DNA of 64,000 bases, from contig NZ_KB898665.1 in the NCBI RefSeq assembly GCF_000377765.1, positions 1 to 64,000 on the forward strand, given 5' to 3'. This document shows positions 47,580 to 55,627 of the stretch, piece by piece (position 1 is the stretch's first letter; each line of letters begins with the position of its first letter). Below the pieces are notes generated by a model. It was not told the DNA's origin, made no database searches, and saw only the letters and a list, made by a program, of their open reading frames with translations. This stretch comes from Gracilibacillus lacisalsi DSM 19029 (GTDB lineage Bacteria > Bacillota > Bacilli > Bacillales > Amphibacillaceae). Made by a program: the position numbers and the translations under genes.

Positions 47580-47646
47580 ATTTTCAAGAGCATTCTGTAA
47601 AACAAACAAGTGCAATTATGGAAAATTACAAGGATTCAATGCAATA

Positions 47647-47683
47647 ATATGCAGCCAGTTTATTGGCTGCATATTTATTTTCA
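47647..47683. terminator. Bidirectional terminator between the VOC gene and ade
   Basis: ATATGCAGCCA pairs with TGGCTGCATAT and is followed by TTATTTT on the plus strand. It lies between convergent genes. Confidence 0.75.
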
Positions 47684-47717
47684 TTGATTATTGATCTATG
47701 CTACAACTGGTAGGAAT

Positions 47718-49490
47718 TCAAGTTTCTGATCCTTTCACTACATCTATTAATTCAAATTTCGTAACATCTACTAGTCCACGATTGGAGATTCTGACTTCGG
47801 GAATTACTGGTAAGGCAATCAGTGAAAAGGTCATGAATGGAGCATTGATAGTACAACCTAATTGCTGCCATGCTTTTTCTAATGCCTTCACTTGTTCGAC
47901 TACGTTTTCTATTGGCTGATCGGACATCAAGCCTGCGATTGGCATTGGAACATGTGCCAGTACTTCGCCATCTTCCACAACAATCATGCCACCACCAGAT
48001 TCAGCTAATTTGTTGGCTGCGATAGCCATATCTTCCTGATTGACTCCCATTACTAATAAATTATGGCTATCATGTGCTACTGTGGAGGCAACAGCACCCG
48101 ATTTCAAGCCAAAACCTTGAGAAAAGCCTAATGAAATTTGACCAGTCCCTTTATGACGTTCAATACATGCTAGCTGTATAATATCCTGTTCTAGGTCGAT
48201 TTTGACTACACCATCATCTACAGGCAAAGTTGCGGTCATTTTTTCCGTTCTTGCACTATTTTCAATTATTCGGATACCATTGACATCTACGTGACCTTGT
48301 TGATCTGTAGAGATCATAAAATCTTCTGGCTTTAATATTCTTTGTAATTTGACCGTATCTTTAGCATGAGCAGGATATTCATACTCAGGAATTTCTTTGA
48401 CAAGCTCTCGGTCGGAAACTATCACTTCACCATTAGTGATTACTGTAGACGATTCAACATTTGTTAGATCGTCCAACAAAATGATATCAGCAAATTTGCC
48501 TGGGGAAATACTGCCATACTGCTTATCAATTTGAAAATACCGAGCAACATTGATCGTAGCCATTTGAATGGCCTCGACAGGATCAACACCTTCTGCGATT
48601 GCGCGGCGAACAACATGATTGAGCTGTCCTTTTTCTACTAATGTTTCTGGATAAATATCATCTGTTACTAACGAAACATTAGTAGAATCGATTCTGTCTT
48701 CCGTGATGATTTTGATTACTTCTTTCACATCTTGCCAAGCAGAGCCTTCGCGGATCATAATATGCATGCCTAATCTTGCTTTCTCTAACGCCTGTTCTTT
48801 TGAAATCGTTTCATGGCAGGAATCGACACCGGAGGCAATATAAGCCTGCAGCATACCACTAGTTCCATCGGGAAAGTGGCCAGTAACTGTTTTGCCTGCA
48901 GCAATCGTTGCTTCTATTTCATTAATCATTTTAGGGTCATTATAAACGACACCGGGAAAGTTCATTACTTCACCTAAACCGATAACACCGTCCCATTCTA
49001 ACCCTTCTTCAATATCCTTTTCATTTAAATTTGCACCGGCATCTTCGAGATCATTCGTGGCAGGAACACAGGAAGGAAACGTAGTAAATACCTTTAATGG
49101 TAGGCTTCGTCCTTCTTCATGCATCAGTTTTACACCTTCCGTACCTAATACATTAGCGATTTCATGCGGATCCATAAATATTGCCGTTGTTCCTTTCTTC
49201 AAGGCTGCTTTCGCAAATTCAGTAACAGAAAGCATCGTACTTTCAACATGCATATGTCCGTCCATAAACCCTGGTGATACGTATTTGCCTGTAGCATCCA
49301 CTACTTTTGTTTCCGGTCCAATTAAATGGTCCGCCTTCCCAATCGATGCAATACGTTTAGCTTTTATCACAATATCTACATGATGCTGTAACTCTCTTGT
49401 CATGACATTAACTAATGTTCCATTTTGTATAACTAGGTCTGCAGCTGTTTCACCTAAAGCTACCTTTCTTAGTAATTCTCTGCTCATCAT
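47718..49490 (-). CDS. ade: Adenine deaminase
   Basis: The 590-residue amidohydrolase converts adenine to hypoxanthine and ammonia in purine salvage. Metal-binding and catalytic motifs GFMDGHMHVESTML (near 77-90), MDPHEIANVLG (near 110), GHFPD and LVTDDIYPE are present, and the C-terminal AdeC domain with GLKSGAVASTVAHDSHN is complete. The start at 49490 is preceded by GAGAGGAG; a second ATG follows immediately. A purine riboswitch of the guanine type precedes it. Confidence 0.93.
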   Translation of the reverse strand: MMSRELLRKVALGETAADLVIQNGTLVNVMTRELQHHVDIVIKAKRIASIGKADHLIGPETKVVDATGKYVSPGFMDGHMHVESTMLSVTEFAKAALKKGTTAIFMDPHEIANVLGTEGVKLMHEEGRSLPLKVFTTFPSCVPATNDLEDAGANLNEKDIEEGLEWDGVIGLGEVMNFPGVVYNDPKMINEIEATIAAGKTVTGHFPDGTSGMLQAYIASGVDSCHETISKEQALEKARLGMHIMIREGSAWQDVKEVIKIITEDRIDSTNVSLVTDDIYPETLVEKGQLNHVVRRAIAEGVDPVEAIQMATINVARYFQIDKQYGSISPGKFADIILLDDLTNVESSTVITNGEVIVSDRELVKEIPEYEYPAHAKDTVKLQRILKPEDFMISTDQQGHVDVNGIRIIENSARTEKMTATLPVDDGVVKIDLEQDIIQLACIERHKGTGQISLGFSQGFGLKSGAVASTVAHDSHNLLVMGVNQEDMAIAANKLAESGGGMIVVEDGEVLAHVPMPIAGLMSDQPIENVVEQVKALEKAWQQLGCTINAPFMTFSLIALPVIPEVRISNRGLVDVTKFELIDVVKGSET

Positions 49491-49537
49491 TAATTCTCCT
49501 CTCGATATTTTTACATGCTATATGGAGGAGTTACCTC

Positions 49538-49606
49538 ACACATAGTTTAGCGATTTACGGTCACTAAGTAGAAACGCTTATGCCATATTCCTAAGCTTAT
49601 ACATGT
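49538..49606 (-). promoter_or_regulatory. Purine riboswitch aptamer (guanine/hypoxanthine type) upstream of ade
   Basis: On the minus strand the 69-nt aptamer shows P1 ACATGTA/TATGTGT (all pairs, two G-U). P2 is GCTTA/TAAGC, with the junction GTTTCTAC. P3 is TTAGTG/CGCTAA, with loop ACCGTAAAT. J3-1 reads ACTATG, with C at the position that decides guanine over adenine in xpt-type aptamers. Downstream, CTCCTCC (49530-49524) can pair with the ade ribosome binding site GAGGAG, so control of translation is plausible. Confidence 0.85.
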
Positions 49607-49707
49607 TTTCACTATATTACGTCTGAAACCGTTTTACAGTCAATGTTTTTCTTTGCTGAACAGTATGGTAAAATATAAAGTAAGACTATGATGCTAGGGG
49701 AATAAGT

Positions 49708-50331
49708 ATGCGCAACTCACTATTTGCAGCAACAGAATGGATCACCAGGTTTGCTTATGTTAATATTTTATGGATGGCTTTTACACTAGTTGGGCTGATT
49801 ATTTTTGGTATCTTTCCCGCAACTGTTGCAATGTTTACCTTAATAAGGCAATGGATCATGGGAAACACGGAAAGCCCGGTTTTTAAAACTTTTTGGAATA
49901 CATATAAAAAGGAATTTTTGAGAAGTAACCTGTTTGGATTAGTTTTTTATCTCATTAGCCTGTTATTCTATATCAACCTCCAATTTATAGAGATCAATCA
50001 GGGTGGTTTTTATGACATTGTCAAAATTCCTTTATACATCTTTATGTTAGCGATCTCTTTAACATTAATTTACGTTATCCCAACTTATGTTCACTTTGAA
50101 TTACGATTTATTGATGTTTGGAAGAATGCGTTTCTGGTAATGCTAATCCATCCATTGCATAATATATCGATGGTAGTGGGATCTGCCGCTGTCTTATACG
50201 TCATGTGGATGTTTCCCGGTTCTTTATTTTTCTTTGGTGGAAGTTTAGTGGGCTATATTGTGATGGGTACATGTTATCATGCCTTTAAACGAGTTGCAGC
50301 AAAAAAAGAGAAATTAGCAGAAAACAATTGA
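49708..50331 (+). CDS. DUF624 (YesL-like) integral membrane protein
   Basis: The 207-residue protein has about five hydrophobic segments. The N-terminal pattern WITRFAYVNILWMAFTLVG...FPATVAMFTLIRQW is typical of YesL/DUF624 proteins. These are usually found next to YesMN-type systems and sugar ABC transporters. Here it stands alone between ade and a repeat, with two such systems within 10 kb. The function is unknown. Confidence 0.83.
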   Translation: MRNSLFAATEWITRFAYVNILWMAFTLVGLIIFGIFPATVAMFTLIRQWIMGNTESPVFKTFWNTYKKEFLRSNLFGLVFYLISLLFYINLQFIEINQGGFYDIVKIPLYIFMLAISLTLIYVIPTYVHFELRFIDVWKNAFLVMLIHPLHNISMVVGSAAVLYVMWMFPGSLFFFGGSLVGYIVMGTCYHAFKRVAAKKEKLAENN

Positions 50332-50357
50332 CCGTTTTGTCGTCAATTGTTTTTTTA
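50325..50357 (+). terminator. Terminator of the DUF624 gene
   Basis: CAATTGAC (50325-50332) pairs with GTCAATTG (50342-50349), followed by TTTTTTT. It overlaps the stop codon. Confidence 0.85.
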
Positions 50358-50387
50358 TAGAAATGTTTATCATGATACAGATAATCC

Positions 50388-50942
50388 ATAAACTGCGAAG
50401 TAAAGTTTCTCTCTTCCATTCTTCCCTTGTAGAGTGCTGACAAACCGCTCCGGCAGAATACTGCGCTTTCCGTGGGCTCGGCTTCAGCTAACTTTGCAAA
50501 GAAAATCACTTTGCAAAGTGGATCTTCAGCTCTCGCTGTCCCACAGGAGTCTCCGTATTCTGCCTACGCTATTTTTGTTCTCTGATTATAGAAATAAATG
50601 AACTCATGGCTTTTAGTGCTAATCGGTTGTAAATGGCTCTTTAGCATAGTCGTACCCTCTATGCTACAAATGGAGGAGAAATCGACGGTTGTTTTCACAT
50701 TAGTGTTGCGGAGCATATCTTAACGAAGGCCGCCCACTTTCACTCCTGTGGGAATTGTTTGACCTGAAGATCCACTTTTTCGAGCGGCTTTTGCTCGAAA
50801 AAGTTAGCTGAAGGGCAAACCCCACGGAAAGGGAAGTGGGCAGCCGGAGTGGTAGTTATCATCACGATATATTTCAAAATTATCTCTTAGGTGACCGCAC
50901 ATCTAATTACCACATTACTTCGCAGTATGTATCAAGTACGAA
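50388..50942 (+). repeat. Composite hairpin repeat, copy C
   Basis: The left end is ATAAACTGCGAAGTAA. The right end TTACTTCGCAGTATGTATCA continues AGTACGAA (50915-50942). Module I stems are GGCAGAATAC/GTATTCTGCC (50452-50461, 50555-50564), GTGGG/CCCAC (50472-50476, 50540-50544) and AACTTTGCAAAG/CTTTGCAAAGT (50490-50501, 50509-50519). Module II at about 50728-50845 is nearly identical to that of copy B. It fills the gap between the DUF624 and CBS genes. Confidence 0.8.
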
Positions 50943-50943
50943 T

Positions 50944-50969
50944 AAGACCGGTCGATTATGACCGGTCTT
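50944..50969 (-). terminator. Terminator of the CBS protein gene
   Basis: AAGACCGGTC pairs with GACCGGTCTT around GATTAT, with a short T-rich tail on the minus strand. It sits at the edge of repeat copy C. Confidence 0.65.
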
Positions 50970-50977
50970 TAGGACGA

Positions 50978-51406
50978 TTATTGTAATTCTGTGTGCTCTG
51001 AAATGTCTTCCAGTGCTTGTCCTGCTGCTTCGTCTGACATTTCGTCTAATGATAAGTCTCCCAGTGATATGATTCCTGTTAATTGACCATTCGTTACGAC
51101 AGGGAGACGACGAATTTGATGCTCAGCCATTGTTTGGCTCGCTTCCTGAAGGCTAACATCAGGAGAAACATAATACAAATGTTCACTCATTACTTCCTGT
51201 ACGCTCGCTGAACCATCTTTGTTATCAGCATAGCCTCTAATAACTAAATCACGGTCTGTTACCATTCCTAGTAATTCCTTATTATCACCGCAAACAGGAA
51301 TAGCACCCACATTTCGTTGTTTCATCAATTCTGCCGCTTGAGCTAATGAATCATCCGGTTTACAGAATGATACATTCTGCTCCATAATGTCTCTTACTGT
51401 TTTCAA
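50978..51406 (-). CDS. CBS-domain protein
   Basis: The 142-residue protein consists of two tandem CBS motifs (about 7-60 and 72-125; MVTDRDLVIRGY and IISLGDLSLDE) that normally bind adenine nucleotides. It resembles B. subtilis YhcV-type stand-alone CBS proteins. AGGAGG lies before the ATG. No partner enzyme is adjacent. Confidence 0.87.
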   Translation of the reverse strand: MKTVRDIMEQNVSFCKPDDSLAQAAELMKQRNVGAIPVCGDNKELLGMVTDRDLVIRGYADNKDGSASVQEVMSEHLYYVSPDVSLQEASQTMAEHQIRRLPVVTNGQLTGIISLGDLSLDEMSDEAAGQALEDISEHTELQ

Positions 51407-51472
51407 TCAGAAAACCTCCTTTGTATTAAGTCATCATGGAGTAGTATTACCATCTTTTTAAAATAATTGCAC

Positions 51473-51500
51473 AAAAAGTGTAGTAAAATACTACACTTTT
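51473..51500 (-). terminator. Terminator of the second sugar ABC operon
   Basis: AAAAAGTGTAGTA pairs with TACTACACTTTT around AAA, with T residues on the minus strand. Confidence 0.85.
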
Positions 51501-51506
51501 TACTTC

Positions 51507-52373
51507 TTACCCTTTAACAGATCCGGCCGCAATACCTTCAACAATACGATTACTCAAGATTAAGAAAGCAATCAATATTGGGATGATACTAATCATTAAC
51601 GTTGCACCAATCGCACCCCAGTCAGTCAAGTATTGACCGATGAAGTTTTGGATACCAACTGTCAATGTTTTAAACTTATCAGAACTAATGAACGTGTTAA
51701 CAAAAATAAATTCGTTCCAGTTGTAAATCATATTAATAATAGCGGTGGTTGCTAGAACTGGTGTTGTCATCGGTAATGTAATCTGAAAAAAGATACGGTG
51801 AATCGAACAACCGTCCACTACCGCTGCTTCTTCAATTTCACGTGGTAATGTGTAATAGAAGCCTAATAAAATCATGATTGTTAACGGTAAGTTAAATGCT
51901 GTATAAGATAAAATAATCGATAACGGATGGTCAATTAAGTTCAAATCTAAGAAAAAGGCGAACAACGGTATAATCGCAGAATGGATTGGAACCATTAACC
52001 CTACCATAAAGAGTCCTAATACTAGCTTATTCAATTTCCAATTCATTCTTGTAATCGCAAAGGTTACAAAACTTGCTAATAAAATAGTTAGTAGCACCGA
52101 TGCAACTGTAATCCATACACTATTAAAGAAATATAAATTAATATTACCGTCTGTCCACACTCTGACATAGTTTTCCCATCTAGGCTCCTGTGGTAAGGCG
52201 AATGGTGACATGCCAAATACTTCTGCATTACTTTTCAATGAAAACTGAAATAACCAAACAAGTGGATATATTTGAAAAACAGCGACAATAATTAAACAGA
52301 TATATAAAACACCCATACCAACTTTGGTTAGGATACTGTTATCTTTGCCTGCTGTGTTTTGAGTCTGAGCCAT
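51507..52373 (-). CDS. Sugar ABC transporter permease (MalG-type)
   Basis: The 288-residue membrane protein has six predicted segments and the EAA loop EEAAVVDGCSIHRIFFQITLPMTTP. It is the last gene of the binding-protein, MalF-type, MalG-type operon. The closest type is the CUT1 family for di- and oligosaccharides. No ATPase is encoded nearby. Confidence 0.9.
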   Translation of the reverse strand: MAQTQNTAGKDNSILTKVGMGVLYICLIIVAVFQIYPLVWLFQFSLKSNAEVFGMSPFALPQEPRWENYVRVWTDGNINLYFFNSVWITVASVLLTILLASFVTFAITRMNWKLNKLVLGLFMVGLMVPIHSAIIPLFAFFLDLNLIDHPLSIILSYTAFNLPLTIMILLGFYYTLPREIEEAAVVDGCSIHRIFFQITLPMTTPVLATTAIINMIYNWNEFIFVNTFISSDKFKTLTVGIQNFIGQYLTDWGAIGATLMISIIPILIAFLILSNRIVEGIAAGSVKG

Positions 52374-52391
52374 CTGTTTTCCTTCCCTCCA

Positions 52392-53270
52392 TTAATATTG
52401 AATTTCATCTTCAGATGCTGTTAATTTACGTGTTATCCATGTAACTACAAGCGTGATTAATAGTAGGAAAAAGGCAATAGCACTACCATAACCAAAATCA
52501 AAAGTATCAAACGCTTTTTTGTACATATAAGATGCGATAACTTCACTAGCACCATTCGGACCTCCACCAGTCATTACATAAATAAGGTCAAAGTATTTCA
52601 ATGAACCAACAATTGCTAGTACAACCGTTACTTTAATGACACCTGAAATAAGTGGCACCTTAATTTTATAAGCAATTTGGATAGGATTAGCTCCATCAAT
52701 CTTAGCTGCCTCCACTAAGGATTCCGGGATTCCTTTCAGAGCAGCATAGTAAATAATGATATAAAAACCTGCATACTGCCAGAGAATCGCTACAAAAATT
52801 GCATACAAAACTAAATTGGTGTCTGCTAGCCATGAAGGTGGATTTTCAACTCCCACCATCGTTAAAAAGCTGTTTAGCATCCCATTATTCGGATCATAGA
52901 TCTTAACCCATAGTTGCGCAATCGCAACGGAAGATAAAAGCATAGGAATTAAATAAATTTTTCTTAACAAATCGGACCCTTTAATTTTTCCTGCTAATAT
53001 TAATGAAATAGCTAAATATGGCACTAAGCTTAATGTAGAGAAAAACGCTAATAAAAATGAGTGTTTCGCACTTTGCCAAAACTGTCCATCTTGAATTAAT
53101 TGCGTGTAATTTTCTAAACCGACAAATGTCATTGCACCGATACCATTCCAGTCCATCAATCCATAATAACCGGTAATCAGAATCGGACCATAAATTAATG
53201 CCACGATCAATATGAACGCTGGTAATACATATAAAGCAATGACTGCTTTGTTGGACATCACTTTGTTCAT
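52392..53270 (-). CDS. Sugar ABC transporter permease (MalF-type)
   Basis: The 292-residue membrane protein has six predicted segments and the loop VEAAKIDGANPIQIAYKIKVPLIS. AAAGGAGC precedes the ATG. It lies between the binding-protein gene, after a terminator-like hairpin, and the second permease, 18 nt away. Confidence 0.9.
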   Translation of the reverse strand: MNKVMSNKAVIALYVLPAFILIVALIYGPILITGYYGLMDWNGIGAMTFVGLENYTQLIQDGQFWQSAKHSFLLAFFSTLSLVPYLAISLILAGKIKGSDLLRKIYLIPMLLSSVAIAQLWVKIYDPNNGMLNSFLTMVGVENPPSWLADTNLVLYAIFVAILWQYAGFYIIIYYAALKGIPESLVEAAKIDGANPIQIAYKIKVPLISGVIKVTVVLAIVGSLKYFDLIYVMTGGGPNGASEVIASYMYKKAFDTFDFGYGSAIAFFLLLITLVVTWITRKLTASEDEIQY

Positions 53271-53356
53271 GGTTATTGCTCCTTTATGTCTAAGATAAAA
53301 ACATGAAATCTATCCATGTTTTCTTCTGGCTATTAGTTCGTAATCATGAAAGTTAG

Positions 53357-53393
53357 AAAAAGGACATATTTCAACTTTAAATATGCCCTTTTT
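53357..53393 (-). terminator. Attenuating terminator between binding protein and permeases (second operon)
   Basis: AAAAAGGACATATT pairs with AATATGCCCTTTTT (one bulged mismatch), followed by T residues on the minus strand. The layout copies that of the first ABC operon. Confidence 0.75.
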
Positions 53394-53405
53394 CCGTTTT
53401 GTTGT

Positions 53406-54734
53406 TTATTCTTCAGCGGCTAATGCATCTTCTTGCTGTTTCGCAAATTCTTCTGGTGTGATTGCTTCACCGAATAGCGCCTGAATACTGTCTAAGTGTA
53501 CATCAGCTACACCAGCACTCATTTGAACGTCTGCATACAACGTTAAGTTTGACGCTTCATTTAAGTCGTTTAAGATATCAATATACATTTGTGGTAAATC
53601 TAAACCTTCTGTATCTACTACTGTTGCCGGAATAACACCAGCGTCAGTAACAGAGCGTTCTCCCCATTTCTCTACAAAGAACGTTACAAATTCTTTTGCT
53701 TCTTCTTTAACATCTGAATTCTCTGCTACGAATAAACCAACACCAGGTCCACCTACATAGCTGTTAATATCTCCTTCTCCACCTTCTACAGTTGGGAATT
53801 TTGTATATTCAACAGAATCTCTAAATTCTTGTGGATTGTCCTCGTTAGTTGTCCATTCTGGCAGATCCCAAGTAGCCATTAAATACATTGCTGCTTGTTC
53901 GTTAATGAAATAACCTTTCGCTTCATCATTACCTAATCCGTTAAAGCCATTGATAAATGCTCCCATATCCACAAGCTCTTGAATTTCTTCAGCAGCTTTA
54001 ATTAGTGCTGGATCTTCAAAACTTCCTGTTCTGTCAATGGCATTGTTTAATACTTCAGGCCCGCCAATACGGTCTGCTAAATACATGTACCACATAGAAC
54101 CTGTCCAACGGTCTTTGTTACCTAATGCAACTGGTGTAACTCCATTATCAGCTAATGTTTGGATCACTTCTTTTAATTCTTCGAATGTTTCCGGTGCTTC
54201 TACACCATTTTCATCAAAAATTCTTTGATTATAGTACAGTGGTGTTATGTTTAACTCTAAAGGTAAACCATATGTTACGTCGTCAATTGCATATGCTTCT
54301 GCTGTACCAGCAACAAATTTATCTTTAAGTGGTCCTTCTAAAATATCGTCTAGTGGCGCAAACATATTACCGCTTACATATGGATCCAAGAACCCTGCTG
54401 CCCATGTCATTCCTACGTCAGGTAACTCATTAGAAGTAGATAATACTTTTAATTTTTCCTTATATTGTTCGTTACCTAGAATCTCAACATCTACTGTTAC
54501 GTCTGGATGATCTGATTCGAATTCGTCGATAATACTATTAACAATTTCATGGTGTTGTTTTGAGCTTCCTTCAGGCCATAAGTGCATAAACTCAATCGTC
54601 TTAGCTGAATCGCTTTCATTTTCACCCGAAGATGCGTTCTCTTCAGATTCTTCTTCATTTCCACCGCATGCTGCAAGCGCAAACATTAAAACTAAAGCAA
54701 ATGAAAATAATACTTTATGCCACGCATTTTTCAT
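53406..54734 (-). CDS. Sugar ABC transporter substrate-binding lipoprotein
   Basis: The 442-residue lipoprotein has lipobox LAAC near 20-23 and a Glu/Ser/Asn-rich linker. The family-1 binding domain starts TIEFMHLWPEG, with AMYLMATWDLPEW and SYVGGPGVGLFV further on. It stands next to a response regulator and kinase on the same strand upstream. The sugar is not identifiable; nearness to rhaM hints at rhamnose-containing glycans, but this is weak. Confidence 0.9.
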   Translation of the reverse strand: MKNAWHKVLFSFALVLMFALAACGGNEEESEENASSGENESDSAKTIEFMHLWPEGSSKQHHEIVNSIIDEFESDHPDVTVDVEILGNEQYKEKLKVLSTSNELPDVGMTWAAGFLDPYVSGNMFAPLDDILEGPLKDKFVAGTAEAYAIDDVTYGLPLELNITPLYYNQRIFDENGVEAPETFEELKEVIQTLADNGVTPVALGNKDRWTGSMWYMYLADRIGGPEVLNNAIDRTGSFEDPALIKAAEEIQELVDMGAFINGFNGLGNDEAKGYFINEQAAMYLMATWDLPEWTTNEDNPQEFRDSVEYTKFPTVEGGEGDINSYVGGPGVGLFVAENSDVKEEAKEFVTFFVEKWGERSVTDAGVIPATVVDTEGLDLPQMYIDILNDLNEASNLTLYADVQMSAGVADVHLDSIQALFGEAITPEEFAKQQEDALAAEE

Positions 54735-54837
54735 TTGTGAAACCCCCTATATATATAAGTTTTTTAGTACAGTTATAGTGTAGCACCGTGGGGCTTCGTC
54801 CGTAAGGTAACAGTGATTAGGTAAAATACCACTTATT

Positions 54838-55614
54838 TTAGGAATCGTTTTCATTTTGCTTTCTGAATGCATTCGGCGTCATATTCTCAAATTGCTTAAA
54901 GAGCTTGATAAAATACTTTGATGTCTGGTAACCACTCTTCTCAGCTATTTCTGCTATCGTCAAATCTGTCGATAGCAGTAGCTTTTTAGCCTCCTGCATT
55001 CGTTTCCTCGTAACATATTCACTAAATGTCACCTGCAATTCTTCCTTGAATAAAGCACTCAGATAGCTTGCATTTAAATGGACTTGTTTGGCGACCTCTT
55101 TCAGTGTCAGTTCCTCGTCATAGTGCTGATCAATGTAATCCATCGCTTCTTTCACGGCCCGATTATACTTACTTAACTGTTGCATCTCTAATAATTTATC
55201 ATCGACTATTTTATTGAACATCCCTGTTTTTTCTCTTTGTTTTTCGATTTCAATTGCTTTTTCAATCGATTCCATTAGTTTTTCTTTAGCGATTGGCTTA
55301 AGCAAATAATTCACAACACCTAATTCAAGTGCTTCATGTGCATATTCAAATTCCGAATAAGCAGAAATAACAATTACGACAGGGTCTTTTGCCTTCTCCT
55401 TCAGCTTTTTTAGTAATTCTAATCCCGAAACTTCAGGCATCCGGATATCAGTAATGAGAACGTGAACCTTTTCATGATCAATCCGTTCTATCGCTTCTTC
55501 AGCATTTGCCGCCGTGATCACTTCATATTGTTGAGACCCTCTTTCAATTGTTTTTTTGATCCCTTGGCGACTCCTCGGTTCGTCATCAACAACAAGAATC
55601 ACCTTGTTTTCCAT
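54838..55614 (-). CDS. YesN-type response regulator, short form
   Basis: This 258-residue regulator has a receiver domain (1-125; Asp10/Asp11, phosphoacceptor Asp56 in ITDIRMPE, Lys in LKPI). It is joined almost directly to an AraC-type DNA-binding domain (about 155-255; LTLKEVAKQVHLNASYLSALF, LTIAEIAEKSGYQTSKYF). It lacks the long middle region of the regulator at 40.3 kb. GGGAGG precedes the ATG at 55614, so ten in-frame upstream codons are excluded. It follows its kinase by 13 nt. Confidence 0.92.
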   Translation of the reverse strand: MENKVILVVDDEPRSRQGIKKTIERGSQQYEVITAANAEEAIERIDHEKVHVLITDIRMPEVSGLELLKKLKEKAKDPVVIVISAYSEFEYAHEALELGVVNYLLKPIAKEKLMESIEKAIEIEKQREKTGMFNKIVDDKLLEMQQLSKYNRAVKEAMDYIDQHYDEELTLKEVAKQVHLNASYLSALFKEELQVTFSEYVTRKRMQEAKKLLLSTDLTIAEIAEKSGYQTSKYFIKLFKQFENMTPNAFRKQNENDS

Positions 55615-55627
55615 ATTACTAACCTCC

